Position numbers and translations under genes: made by a program | The notes under the pieces: model-generated | Databases searched by the model: none | Told to the model about the DNA's origin: nothing | The model's input: only the letters and a program-made list of their open reading frames with translations | Assembly: GCA_012031955.1 (NCBI GenBank) | Contig: JAAURZ010000162.1 | Span: forward strand, 1 to 6,086 | Direction: 5' to 3' | Source: Bacteroidia bacterium | GTDB lineage: Bacteria; Bacteroidota; Bacteroidia; Cytophagales; Cyclobacteriaceae | DNA length: 6,086 nt | Shown here: positions 1-5,877 of the stretch, piece by piece | Layout: each line of letters begins with the position of its first letter | How positions within the stretch are numbered: the first letter of the stretch is position 1

Positions 1-2419
1 GCTTGTACTCGGCCATGGCAATGGTGCGGTCGAGGGAATAGAACTGGCGCTCAAACGGGTTGTCTTTGAACTGCGTAACCATAAATGCTTCGAACGCCCA
101 ACGCGAGGCCATCACGTTGCCAATAAACGGTACGCCTATGGGCTTGCTTACGCTGGGATTGAATTTGTCGAAGCTGATCACCACGCCGCTGAGTAACAAC
201 TGCGGAATGATGAGCAAGGGTATGAGAATATAGATGGTAACCGCAGAGTTGAATGCCGACGAGATGTTGAGACCAAGCATGTTGGCAAAACATGAGCAAC
301 TGAAAAGTATGACCCAGTAGCGGAGTTCGCTCAGTGGTATTTCAAGAATAAGATTTCCAACGAGCATGAACAGAATGGTTTGGAGGGCCGATATCAGGAA
401 GAGGATCACCACCTTGGACACCAGGTAGCTGCTGCGGCTCAGGTGCAGGAACCGCTCGCGCTTGAGTATTTTACGATCTCTGAAAATTTCTTCAGCACTC
501 ATGGTCAACCCGAAAAACAATGCCACTACTACGCTCATGAAAAAGTACACTGGAATATTGTGGTTCTCGTAAAAGCTGTATGTGGGTGTGGGTGAATTGA
601 GTACGTTGTAGTACTTCACCATAAAGGCAATGAAGAAGGCCAGCAACGGCGATGCCAGCGAGTTGATGTACAGGTATTGGCGGTTGGCCAATTTGGCGAG
701 CACATCGCGTGCGCCGAAGGTGCGCAACTGTTTCAACCAGTTCGGAATTTTCTGGACAACGGGCAATGCGTCCTTCACCTGCTCTACCCGCACCATCTTG
801 ATGCGCTGTTTAAAGTATTGATACCATTGAGCCGGCGATATTTTGCGTGTGTGTGTGAGCCGTCCGTACTCATTCACAACTTTGGTTTCGATGATGCTGA
901 ATATCTGTTCGGGGTTGATGTTGCCGCATGTGGGGCAGGCTCCCTGATTCTTGATGGCCGCATTTACAATTTCGCGGAAGTAGTTGACTGCCTCCACCGG
1001 GTTTCCATAGTATATCTGAAACCCACCGACGTCGAGGATGATGAGGGTATCGAACATTTTGAAGATGTCGGACGACGGTTGGTGTATTACCACAAAGATC
1101 ATTTTGCCACGCAGCGAAAGTTCTTTGAGTAAGTCCATGATATTTTCGGAGTCGCGCGACGACAGGCCCGAGGTAGGTTCATCAACAAAGAGGATGGTAG
1201 GTTCCCGCAACAGTTCGAGTCCGATGTTGATACGCTTTCGCTGTCCGCCGCTGATTGTTTTGGCAAGGGGCGAGCCCACTTTCAGGTCGCGTATTTCGGT
1301 GAGGCCGAGGTTTTGCAGCACCTTCTCGACCAGGGCGAGTATTTCCTCGTGCCTGTAGTGTCCGAAGCAAAGTTTGGCCGCAAAATAGAGGTTATCGAAT
1401 ACGCTCAGGTCTTCAATAAGCAGGTCGTCTTGCGGGATGTAGCCGATCACGCCTGCGACCCTGTGCGGCTCTTCGTGAATATCGATGCCGTTGATCATGA
1501 CCCGGCCGCTGGATGGTTTCTCAGACCCGTTGAGCACGCTGAGCAGCGTAGACTTGCCCGAGCCGCTTGCGCCCATAAGGCCGATCAGCTTACCGCCCTG
1601 CTCGGATACGTTAATATTTTGAAGGCCGGCACGGCCACTCCTGAAGTGATAGAATATATGGTCGGCCGCGAAAGAAATTTTGGCTTTGCTTTCGTCGACC
1701 AGGAATTTGCCGACAATGTCGCTGTAATAAATCGACTCGATTTTGTCGCCGCGAATGGTGCTGCCTGTGGGGAATACGTCGATGTGGCGGCTGCGAAGCA
1801 GGATGCTGTTGAGGTAGAGCGTGGTAATGCCCAGGTACTTGACGAAGTAAGTCTCCGCGTCGGGCAGGCGCAGGATGGCGATCAACCCGGTCAGGTTTTT
1901 TGCGACGATGCGTGGCCCGGGATATTCGCCGGACCCTTCGTCGATGATCAATACATTGCGCGAGGCGAGTTCGTCGCTGTCTTGCCCGACCACAAAATTG
2001 CGGAGTGCCTGAATGTCCTGCCTTGGTATTTTGAGCGCCTGCCCAACGTAAAAGACGAGGTTGCCCTGGCGCTCTGAAATTTCGTGATCGGCAAAAACAA
2101 GTTCGATTATCTTGAGTACCAGCACCTGCTTTTGCTGCATAGTGAGGGCCTGGTTCACCTTCTTCACGATCTCCATGATCTTGGACCAGTCGTCAACAAA
2201 CTGTTGTGTGTCCTGGTCGAGGGTATTGAGCTCTTTACGGGCAGCTACCTGGTTGGTCTTGCAGAACTCGTCGAACAAGTTCAGGTAGTAGCGTGTAGCG
2301 TCCTGGTTGAGGTGCAGGCTGAGGAATTCCTTGATGTTGGCTCGCTCATCGTCAGTAATGCGTTCGCGCGCTACAATGGCAAACAACTGGATAATAGCTT
2401 TAAGAAGTTCTTCACTCAT
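1..2419 (-). CDS. ABCG-type ABC transporter with N-terminal TerB-like domain (3' end beyond window)
   Basis: This gene encodes a fused ATPase-permease exporter of the inner membrane; the substrate is unknown. The frame is open from ATG 2419 to the left edge, about 806 codons, without a stop. Residues 1-135 are helical and TerB-like, with acidic turns near 20-25 (ITDDE) and 110-116 (ADHEISE). Residues about 188-245 look beta-rich and might be FHA-like (YLN, then GSTIR), which is only a guess. The nucleotide-binding domain follows: Walker A GASGSGKST at 283-291, Q-loop at Q330, signature SGGQRKR at 390-396, Walker B ILFVDEP at 409-415 and H-loop H446. A CPTCGN motif at 495-500 precedes a linker. 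The ABC2-type membrane domain starts near 588, with at least four hydrophobic segments and an FIGN...RWAFEAF stretch typical of ABCG proteins. NBD-before-TMD order also fits the ABCG/White type. The start is the first ATG of the conserved helical domain. The C-terminus is not visible. Confidence 0.93.
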   Translation of the reverse strand, partial: MSEELLKAIIQLFAIVARERITDDERANIKEFLSLHLNQDATRYYLNLFDEFCKTNQVAARKELNTLDQDTQQFVDDWSKIMEIVKKVNQALTMQQKQVLVLKIIELVFADHEISERQGNLVFYVGQALKIPRQDIQALRNFVVGQDSDELASRNVLIIDEGSGEYPGPRIVAKNLTGLIAILRLPDAETYFVKYLGITTLYLNSILLRSRHIDVFPTGSTIRGDKIESIYYSDIVGKFLVDESKAKISFAADHIFYHFRSGRAGLQNINVSEQGGKLIGLMGASGSGKSTLLSVLNGSEKPSSGRVMINGIDIHEEPHRVAGVIGYIPQDDLLIEDLSVFDNLYFAAKLCFGHYRHEEILALVEKVLQNLGLTEIRDLKVGSPLAKTISGGQRKRINIGLELLREPTILFVDEPTSGLSSRDSENIMDLLKELSLRGKMIFVVIHQPSSDIFKMFDTLIILDVGGFQIYYGNPVEAVNYFREIVNAAIKNQGACPTCGNINPEQIFSIIETKVVNEYGRLTHTRKISPAQWYQYFKQRIKMVRVEQVKDALPVVQKIPNWLKQLRTFGARDVLAKLANRQYLYINSLASPLLAFFIAFMVKYYNVLNSPTPTYSFYENHNIPVYFFMSVVVALFFGLTMSAEEIFRDRKILKRERFLHLSRSSYLVSKVVILFLISALQTILFMLVGNLILEIPLSELRYWVILFSCSCFANMLGLNISSAFNSAVTIYILIPLLIIPQLLLSGVVISFDKFNPSVSKPIGVPFIGNVMASRWAFEAFMVTQFKDNPFERQFYSLDRTIAMAEYK

Positions 2420-2505
2420 TCTGCCGCTGGAAAATGATCCTCAAATATCGCAAAAAAGGGAATAAGTGTGTCGAAATGGATTTTTGGTACACACATGTCA
2501 AAATA
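2420..2505 (-). promoter_or_regulatory. 5' leader and presumed promoter region of the ABC transporter gene
   Basis: This AT-rich stretch lies between the prc terminator and the transporter ATG, so a promoter for the transporter should lie here. On the minus strand a TTGACA hexamer occurs at 2502-2497, but no good -10 box follows it at 17 bases. A GATATTTG stretch nearer the gene only loosely resembles the Bacteroidota -7 element TAnnTTTG. There is no clear Shine-Dalgarno sequence before ATG 2419, which is usual in this phylum. I cannot assign a specific promoter. Confidence 0.3.
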
Positions 2506-2531
2506 AAAGCGGGGCTAAAAAGTCCCGCTTT
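2506..2531 (-). terminator. Rho-independent terminator of the prc transcript
   Basis: An 11-pair inverted repeat (AAAGCGGGGCT at 2506-2516 against AGTCCCGCTTT at 2521-2531, with one G-T wobble) encloses a 4-base loop of A residues on the plus strand. Read on the minus strand, the hairpin is followed by TATTTTG, giving a T-rich tail of TTTTATTTT with the stem end. It begins about 30 bases after the prc stop. Read on the plus strand there is no T tract, so it acts for minus-strand transcripts and separates prc from the transporter gene. Confidence 0.85.
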
Positions 2532-2560
2532 CGAAATCGTCTAAAATGTCGGCTTGTGTT

Positions 2561-3310
2561 TTAGCCGATGCTGGAAGAAATCAAATCCGACAGCACCAAC
2601 AAACCTTCGCGCAGGTATTCGTCTACTATGTCGGACAGGTCGCTGTTGGCATGCACTTCTGTACCGTTCAGCTTGGTGCCCAGTTTATCGTTGGCGGCCT
2701 TCCTTTTAGCCGCGTCGTCCATTTCTTTTTTCCTTACCTCCTCATTGAGGGAAATTACAGTTTGGTTGATGTTCTTTCGTGTTTCGTCGGTCTCGCTGAT
2801 AAATTTGGCGAGCGTAGCGTCAGACTTAAGGCGCTGTTGATAAGCCCGGTTGACGTCGGTCAGCACCTTTTCGTTCACAATGGGCGTACGTTGGTACAGC
2901 GTACCGCGAATCTCGTCCCAGGGCAGTGCGCTGGCGTTGGAGCTTTCTCCATACTGCTCGGGGTTCAATGCAGTAGGAAGCTGCACGTCGGGCACCACGC
3001 CTTTGTGCTGCGTACTGGAGCCCGTTACGCGATAGAATTTCTGAAAGGTGATCTTCAGTTTCCCGACGTTGTCTTCCTTTTCGTTGATGAAGGGCGCAAG
3101 GTCTACTACGCGCTGCACGGTACCCTTTCCGTAGGTGGACTCGCCCACTACCACGCCACGGTGATAGTCTTGTATGGCACCGGCGAATATCTCGGAGGCC
3201 GATGCGCTGAAACGGTTGGTGAGCACTACGAGCGGGCCGTTATACAATATGCCAGGATCGTCGTCCTCACCTACTTCGATGCGATTTGTCGAACTCTTCA
3301 CCTGCACCAC
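2561..3310 (-). CDS. prc: Fragment 3 of prc: catalytic core and C-terminal domain (249 codons)
   Basis: The open stretch really begins at 3388 with LDLRNNGGGSLAEA, directly after tandem TAG TAG stops, but the first possible start codon is GTG 3310. From there it holds the catalytic Ser37, Asp48 and Lys62 (SASASEIF, QDYHRG, STYGKGTVQ), the FYRVTGSSTQHKGVVPDV stretch, SNASALPWDEI, and a charged helical Tsp C-terminal domain ending LSDLISSSIG. The frame is the same as fragment 2, since the two intervening lesions add three bases in total. Lacking a signal peptide, it would not reach the periplasm by itself. Confidence 0.85.
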   Translation of the reverse strand: MVQVKSSTNRIEVGEDDDPGILYNGPLVVLTNRFSASASEIFAGAIQDYHRGVVVGESTYGKGTVQRVVDLAPFINEKEDNVGKLKITFQKFYRVTGSSTQHKGVVPDVQLPTALNPEQYGESSNASALPWDEIRGTLYQRTPIVNEKVLTDVNRAYQQRLKSDATLAKFISETDETRKNINQTVISLNEEVRKKEMDDAAKRKAANDKLGTKLNGTEVHANSDLSDIVDEYLREGLLVLSDLISSSIG

Positions 3311-3460
3311 GGGACCATTTTTGATAAATAAACCAGTAAGATCGATGGCTTCGGCCAGCGATCCGCCGCCGTTGTTGCGCAGGTCGAGCTACTAATGCCG
3401 TTTACTTTTTCCGTTTCCAGTTCTTTAATGAGCTTTTGCACGTCGCGGGTGGTGCTCATG

Positions 3461-4519
3461 TTAATTGGGATTGCCCTTCTGGTATTCGTCGAAATCCATG
3501 TAAAAGCTCGGTAGTGTTATGACACCCAGTTTCATGGCCTTCCCACCTTTTTCGAACTGTATCACATCTTTCTTGGCGCGCTGATCTTCGAGGTTGATTT
3601 TGTCGCGCACGAGCACGATCTCCCTCGACGGCCCGCTCACGCCTGTTTCGGCAGGCAGTATGGTGAGGCGAACGGTGGTTCCCTTCGGTCCTTTTATCAG
3701 TTTCACTACGTCGTCTACGCGCCAGCCGATCACATCCACTACTTCGCCTTTTTCACCCTGGGCCACACCGATGATGCGGTCGTTGGCGTGGATCTGGTCG
3801 CTCTTGTCGGCAGGTCCGCCGGCAATGATCTCGGCTACTTTGGTATAGTCGCCTTCGGTTTGAAGGCGCGCTCCGATCCCTTCGAGCGAAAGGCTCATGC
3901 TCTGGTTGAACAGGTCGGCGGCCTTGGGCGAAAAGTAGTTGGTATGGGGGTCGTACGCTTCGGTGATGGTGTTCATATACACGCCGAACACGTCTTCGCT
4001 ATTGAACTGCGACATGGATTTGATGAGTCTTTCGTAGCGCTCAGTCAGCATCTTCTTGATGTCTTCCGGCGACTTGCCTGCCAGCTTGAGGCTAAGCGAC
4101 TGGCTCTTGATAATCTTGCGCCAGATGTCGTTCAGCTCCGCCTCGGTCTTGGGCCAGGGCTCTTTGTCTCTGTCTGTTTCGTACGATTCGTCGAGGCCGT
4201 AGTCGAAGTTGGACCCGATCAGCGCGTGCATCACGTAATCCATTCGTTCGTTAAAGCGCTTGCTGAATACTTTGTAGACGTCGTAAGCCGGCGTCACATC
4301 TTCGGCGCGTGTAAGGTCGTCGATCTTGTACCGCAGCTTTTCGAACGCAGTGATGTCCGACGCCAGAAAATACGTTTTATTATTGTCGAGACTCAGGACA
4401 TACTCGTCGAGAATTGCCGACGACAGGGAGTCGTTGAGGTGGATTTTACGGTAGTGATTGTTATCGAGGATAAAGGCCACCACCCGCGCTTCCTTTCCAT
4501 ACACTGCCTTTGGTTTCAA
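3461..4519 (-). CDS. prc: Fragment 2 of prc: N-terminal domain plus PDZ (352 codons)
   Basis: This open frame begins at a TTG that is probably an internal leucine (residue 32 of the repaired protein), not a real start, because it would lack a signal peptide. It carries the Tsp N-terminal domain (fragment residues 10-200, ending around AYDPHTNYFSPK) and the PDZ domain (211-290: GIGARL, GGPADKS, HANDRIIGV, WRVDDVVKLIKGPKGTTVRL). It then enters the protease domain (KLGVITLPSFYMDF) and stops after YQKGNPN at TAA 3463-3461. Alone it has no catalytic residues. If expressed, it would be a PDZ protein without protease activity. Confidence 0.85.
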   Translation of the reverse strand: MKPKAVYGKEARVVAFILDNNHYRKIHLNDSLSSAILDEYVLSLDNNKTYFLASDITAFEKLRYKIDDLTRAEDVTPAYDVYKVFSKRFNERMDYVMHALIGSNFDYGLDESYETDRDKEPWPKTEAELNDIWRKIIKSQSLSLKLAGKSPEDIKKMLTERYERLIKSMSQFNSEDVFGVYMNTITEAYDPHTNYFSPKAADLFNQSMSLSLEGIGARLQTEGDYTKVAEIIAGGPADKSDQIHANDRIIGVAQGEKGEVVDVIGWRVDDVVKLIKGPKGTTVRLTILPAETGVSGPSREIVLVRDKINLEDQRAKKDVIQFEKGGKAMKLGVITLPSFYMDFDEYQKGNPN

Positions 4520-4611
4520 GTCGGGGTACCGTACTCTAACGGTACAACCACATAGGCGCTGGCCACAGAAACCACCAAGGTAGCCAACAAGCCCAAAATC
4601 GTTTTTTTCAT
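4516..4611 (-). CDS. prc: Fragment 1 of prc: signal-peptide reading frame (31 codons)
   Basis: Read as it stands, ATG 4611 gives only 31 residues before TGA at 4518-4516. They are Met-Lys-Lys, a hydrophobic core (ILGLLATLVVSVA), an SASA cleavage-like site, then YVVVPLEYGTPT. This is a normal Sec signal peptide with no mature domain behind it, so the natural continuation is the Prc frame that begins at the same place. A fifth C in the run at 4523-4526 would read GTPDLKPKAVYGKE without interruption. The start sits in an A-rich context (AATAAGG just upstream). Confidence 0.75.
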   Translation of the reverse strand: MKKTILGLLATLVVSVASAYVVVPLEYGTPT

Positions 4612-4701
4612 CCTTATTGCTCTTTTCTCTACTTTTCCTTTAAGGCAAAACCTATGCCTTTTTCAACAAGTTTAATACGATAATTTCGCAAAGGAGACTA
4701 A
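4612..4701 (-). promoter_or_regulatory. Intergenic leader between the zinc-ribbon gene and prc
   Basis: Ninety AT-rich bases separate the TGA of the zinc-ribbon gene (4704-4702) from the prc ATG. There is no convincing terminator on the minus strand, so read-through into prc is possible and the two may be co-transcribed. A purine-rich AAAGGAAAAG lies about 30 bases before the prc start and TAAGG directly abuts it; neither is a well-placed Shine-Dalgarno. No promoter could be assigned. Confidence 0.3.
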
Positions 4702-5445
4702 TCAATCACAATTAAAAATTCCAAACGGCCATTTTGGGGCGCGGAAGGTCGTCAGAGGCGTTTGTCTACCCTTGTCTTCGTATTCTTCCAGGAATCGGGT
4801 TGCCTGTTCCAAGTTCTGGAACTCGAAAAATTTCTTTCCGGAAACGTTTGAGTGTATCTCAACACGAATGAGGTCCACGTTTTTGTTTTTCCTGAAGCTG
4901 GGTTTGAGCGCCGTAGCCTTGTAATCTTCGAGTGCCTTGGTGGAAATTTTATAGGCGGTGGCTCGTACAGACTTACAGTAATTGCATTGAAAGTGTTTGA
5001 TCAGTTCGCCTGGCGCACCCGCGGCGGGCTGCTGCGTAATCTCTTCGCGCACCACGCGCATGGTGTAGAACCCGCAACTGTTGCACTTCAGGGCCTGCAG
5101 GTGTCCGGGGTATTTTTCAATCTGCACATCGCCCGACTGTTCGTCCACCCACACATCGTAGTCGATGGAGAATATATGTTCTTCTGCCTGCATGCCTTCT
5201 TCCAAATGCACGTCTTCTTCTTCTTCGCTCAGCAGCCTCATGGTATTGCCGGTAGCCGGGTTCACTCTCGGCTTGTAGCGCCACTTGGTGAGCTTTCGAT
5301 GGAGTATGGTGGGATAGTAGTAATCGAGCACAAGGTATGATACGTAGCCTACCAGCGTACCGCCTGCCAGGGAGATGAACAGGCGCACAAAAAACCAAAT
5401 CTCAACTTTGTCGAGCGAGTTCATCCCGTAGAGATTGACAAGCAT
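4702..5445 (-). CDS. C-terminal fragment of the zinc-ribbon membrane protein (247 codons)
   Basis: This frame opens at an ATG (5445) that lies within the overlap and is likely an internal methionine. It encodes the rest of a hydrophobic helix (MLVNLYGM), a strong membrane helix (IWFFVRLFISLAGGTLVGYV), then the acidic stretch around residues 73-90, and the zinc-ribbon cysteines C121, C124, C154 and C157. The C-terminal part (VDLIRVEIHSN, FFEFQNLEQATRFLEEYED) resembles a small alpha-beta fold and ends FGIFNCD. Function is unknown. Confidence 0.75.
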   Translation of the reverse strand: MLVNLYGMNSLDKVEIWFFVRLFISLAGGTLVGYVSYLVLDYYYPTILHRKLTKWRYKPRVNPATGNTMRLLSEEEEDVHLEEGMQAEEHIFSIDYDVWVDEQSGDVQIEKYPGHLQALKCNSCGFYTMRVVREEITQQPAAGAPGELIKHFQCNYCKSVRATAYKISTKALEDYKATALKPSFRKNKNVDLIRVEIHSNVSGKKFFEFQNLEQATRFLEEYEDKGRQTPLTTFRAPKWPFGIFNCD

Positions 5446-5660
5446 AAGGCGCCGAGAGCGAAGAAGATGAAGGTGGCTTTGTAGTGTCTGATCTCCTTCT
5501 CATTAATAAAGTCATACTTGCCCTTGTATGAATGGATGGACGCCAGTTTTACTTTGTGATAGAAGTAATATAAAATGCCCGCTACCGCCATGAGCGCAGC
5601 GCCGCCTATCATGGCATTGTTCCAGAAAGTGAGGAAGGGACTTGGGTTAAATGTTTCCAT
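5421..5660 (-). CDS. N-terminal fragment of the zinc-ribbon membrane protein (79 codons)
   Basis: Starting at ATG 5660, this frame encodes METFNPSPFLTFWNNAMIGG, a first membrane helix, a basic loop (KGKYDFINEKEIRHYK) and the beginning of a second helix (FIFFALGALCL). It ends SISTG at TGA 5423-5421. The final residues after GAL are probably out of frame. It overlaps the downstream frame by 25 bases. If it were a separate gene it would be a two-helix membrane peptide, but the abrupt end inside a helix argues against that. Confidence 0.65.
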   Translation of the reverse strand: METFNPSPFLTFWNNAMIGGAALMAVAGILYYFYHKVKLASIHSYKGKYDFINEKEIRHYKATFIFFALGALCLSISTG

Positions 5661-5730
5661 ATATTTGGTTTCTCGACAATAAATTTAAGATAGTTCCTGT
5701 AAATTGTTGTGAACGACGGAAAATAACGTA
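5661..5730. promoter_or_regulatory. Divergent promoter region between the zinc-ribbon gene and the 48-codon gene
   Basis: Seventy AT-rich bases separate two divergent starts, ATG 5660 on the minus strand and TTG 5731 on the plus strand, so promoters for both should lie here. On the minus strand TAAATTTA resembles the Bacteroidota -7 element TAnnTTTG at seven of eight positions, but no matching -33 TTTG lies at the expected distance. Nothing clear is seen for the plus strand. The assignment rests on gene layout. Confidence 0.35.
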
Positions 5731-5877
5731 TTGAAAAAGGAAATATTCAAAATACTTGCAAAAATCAACAAGCTTGTCCTTCCGCGGTACAGCAAGCGCG
5801 ATCTTGCAAGACTTTCAGGCCTTGATAAGGCAATTGTTGCATACCGGTACTGGGTCACTGTGAATTCGATTGAATAA
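5731..5877 (+). CDS. Small conserved-type basic protein, 48 residues
   Basis: This short plus-strand gene starts at TTG 5731, the only start codon in frame after the stop at 5710-5712, and ends at TAA 5875-5877. The peptide begins KKEIFKILAKINKLVLPRYS, continues KRDLARLSGLDKAI and ends VAYRYWVTVNSIE. It is basic and amphipathic, with a LAKINKLVLP helix, and has no signal peptide or membrane span. From memory, Bacteroidota genomes carry many small proteins of about 50 residues with the same plan (a KINK-LLP start, a LSK/LAK middle, a YRYWVT end), some labelled SsrA-binding-like. I could not check that label and would not rely on it. The TTG start and weak upstream GACGGA leave some doubt about the exact start. 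Function is unknown. Confidence 0.65.
   Translation: MKKEIFKILAKINKLVLPRYSKRDLARLSGLDKAIVAYRYWVTVNSIE

Larger units (their letters stand above)
2561..4611 (-). pseudogene. prc: Prc/Tsp tail-specific protease (S41A), disrupted by three frame lesions
   Basis: Prc/Tsp proteins are periplasmic, PDZ-containing C-terminal-processing serine proteases that degrade misfolded or tagged envelope proteins. ATG 4611 starts a signal peptide (MKKTILGLLATLVVSVASA, cleavage after about 19). With lesions corrected the protein is 682 residues, matching the roughly 680 of E. coli Prc. The order is: Tsp N-terminal helical domain about 40-230 (NNHYRKI, LDNNKTYFLASDI), PDZ about 242-321, protease core, and Tsp C-terminal domain (NASALPWDEI). 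The catalytic triad is in place: Ser470 in SASAS, Asp481 in QDY and Lys495 in YGKGTVQ, with the 11 and 14 residue spacing of E. coli Prc. Lesions: one C short in the run at 4523-4526; one extra base within 3460-3463 making TAA; two extra bases within 3389-3393 ahead of DLRNNGGG. The gene lies 90 bases after the zinc-ribbon gene and is followed by a terminator. Identity is very sure; whether it is a true pseudogene or a sequence artefact is open. Confidence 0.9.
4702..5660 (-). pseudogene. Membrane-anchored split zinc-ribbon protein, frame broken in second membrane helix
   Basis: I recognise this only as a Bacteroidota-type membrane protein of unknown function. As sequenced it splits into 79 codons from ATG 5660 and 247 codons ending at 4702, in different frames. 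One extra base near 5446 (reading ALGALMLVNLYG) restores 319 residues. The repaired protein has membrane segments at about 15-33, 62-80 and 88-112. A cytoplasmic-looking region follows with VNPATGN, an acidic LLSEEEEDVHLEEGMQAEEH stretch, DYDVWVDEQSG and KYPGHLQALKC. Two CxxC knuckles, CNSC (193-196) and CNYC (226-229), form a split zinc ribbon. The broken point falls within a hydrophobic helix that only the join completes, which is the main evidence for one gene. It precedes prc by 90 bases on the same strand. No enzyme motif is visible. Confidence 0.75.

Noticed and set aside
1313..2077. Open plus-strand frame of 254 codons opposite the transporter gene
   Set aside because: It lies wholly antisense to the conserved ATPase and upstream domains of the transporter, and its translation shows no recognisable domain. 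It is a shadow of codon bias.
2497..2502. TTGACA hexamer as a sigma-70 -35 box for the transporter
   Set aside because: No acceptable -10 element follows at 16-18 bases, and Bacteroidota primary sigma factors use a different consensus.
2546..3331. Open plus-strand frame of 261 codons opposite the Prc catalytic region
   Set aside because: The minus strand here encodes the Prc catalytic triad and C-terminal domain, so the opposite frame is a shadow.
3389..3463. Programmed frameshifting or stop read-through within prc
   Set aside because: Two separate shifts of different size would be needed within 70 bases, plus a third near the signal peptide. No slippery site is evident, and Prc proteins are not known to need this.
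3788..4555. Open plus-strand frame of 255 codons opposite the Prc N-terminal and PDZ region
   Set aside because: It is antisense to a clearly conserved Tsp N-terminal domain and carries no recognisable motif.
4642..4660. Six-base inverted repeat AAGGCA/TGCCTT followed by T residues on the plus strand
   Set aside because: The T tail would serve a plus-strand transcript, and there is no plus-strand gene upstream. The stem is too short to call a terminator.
4852..5340. Open plus-strand frame of 162 codons opposite the zinc-ribbon gene
   Set aside because: It lacks domain features, and the minus strand encodes paired CxxC motifs and membrane helices in the same place.
5421..5445. Programmed -1 ribosomal frameshift joining the two parts of the zinc-ribbon gene
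   Set aside because: No slippery heptamer of the X XXY YYZ type is present in the 25-base overlap or just upstream, so an indel explains it better.
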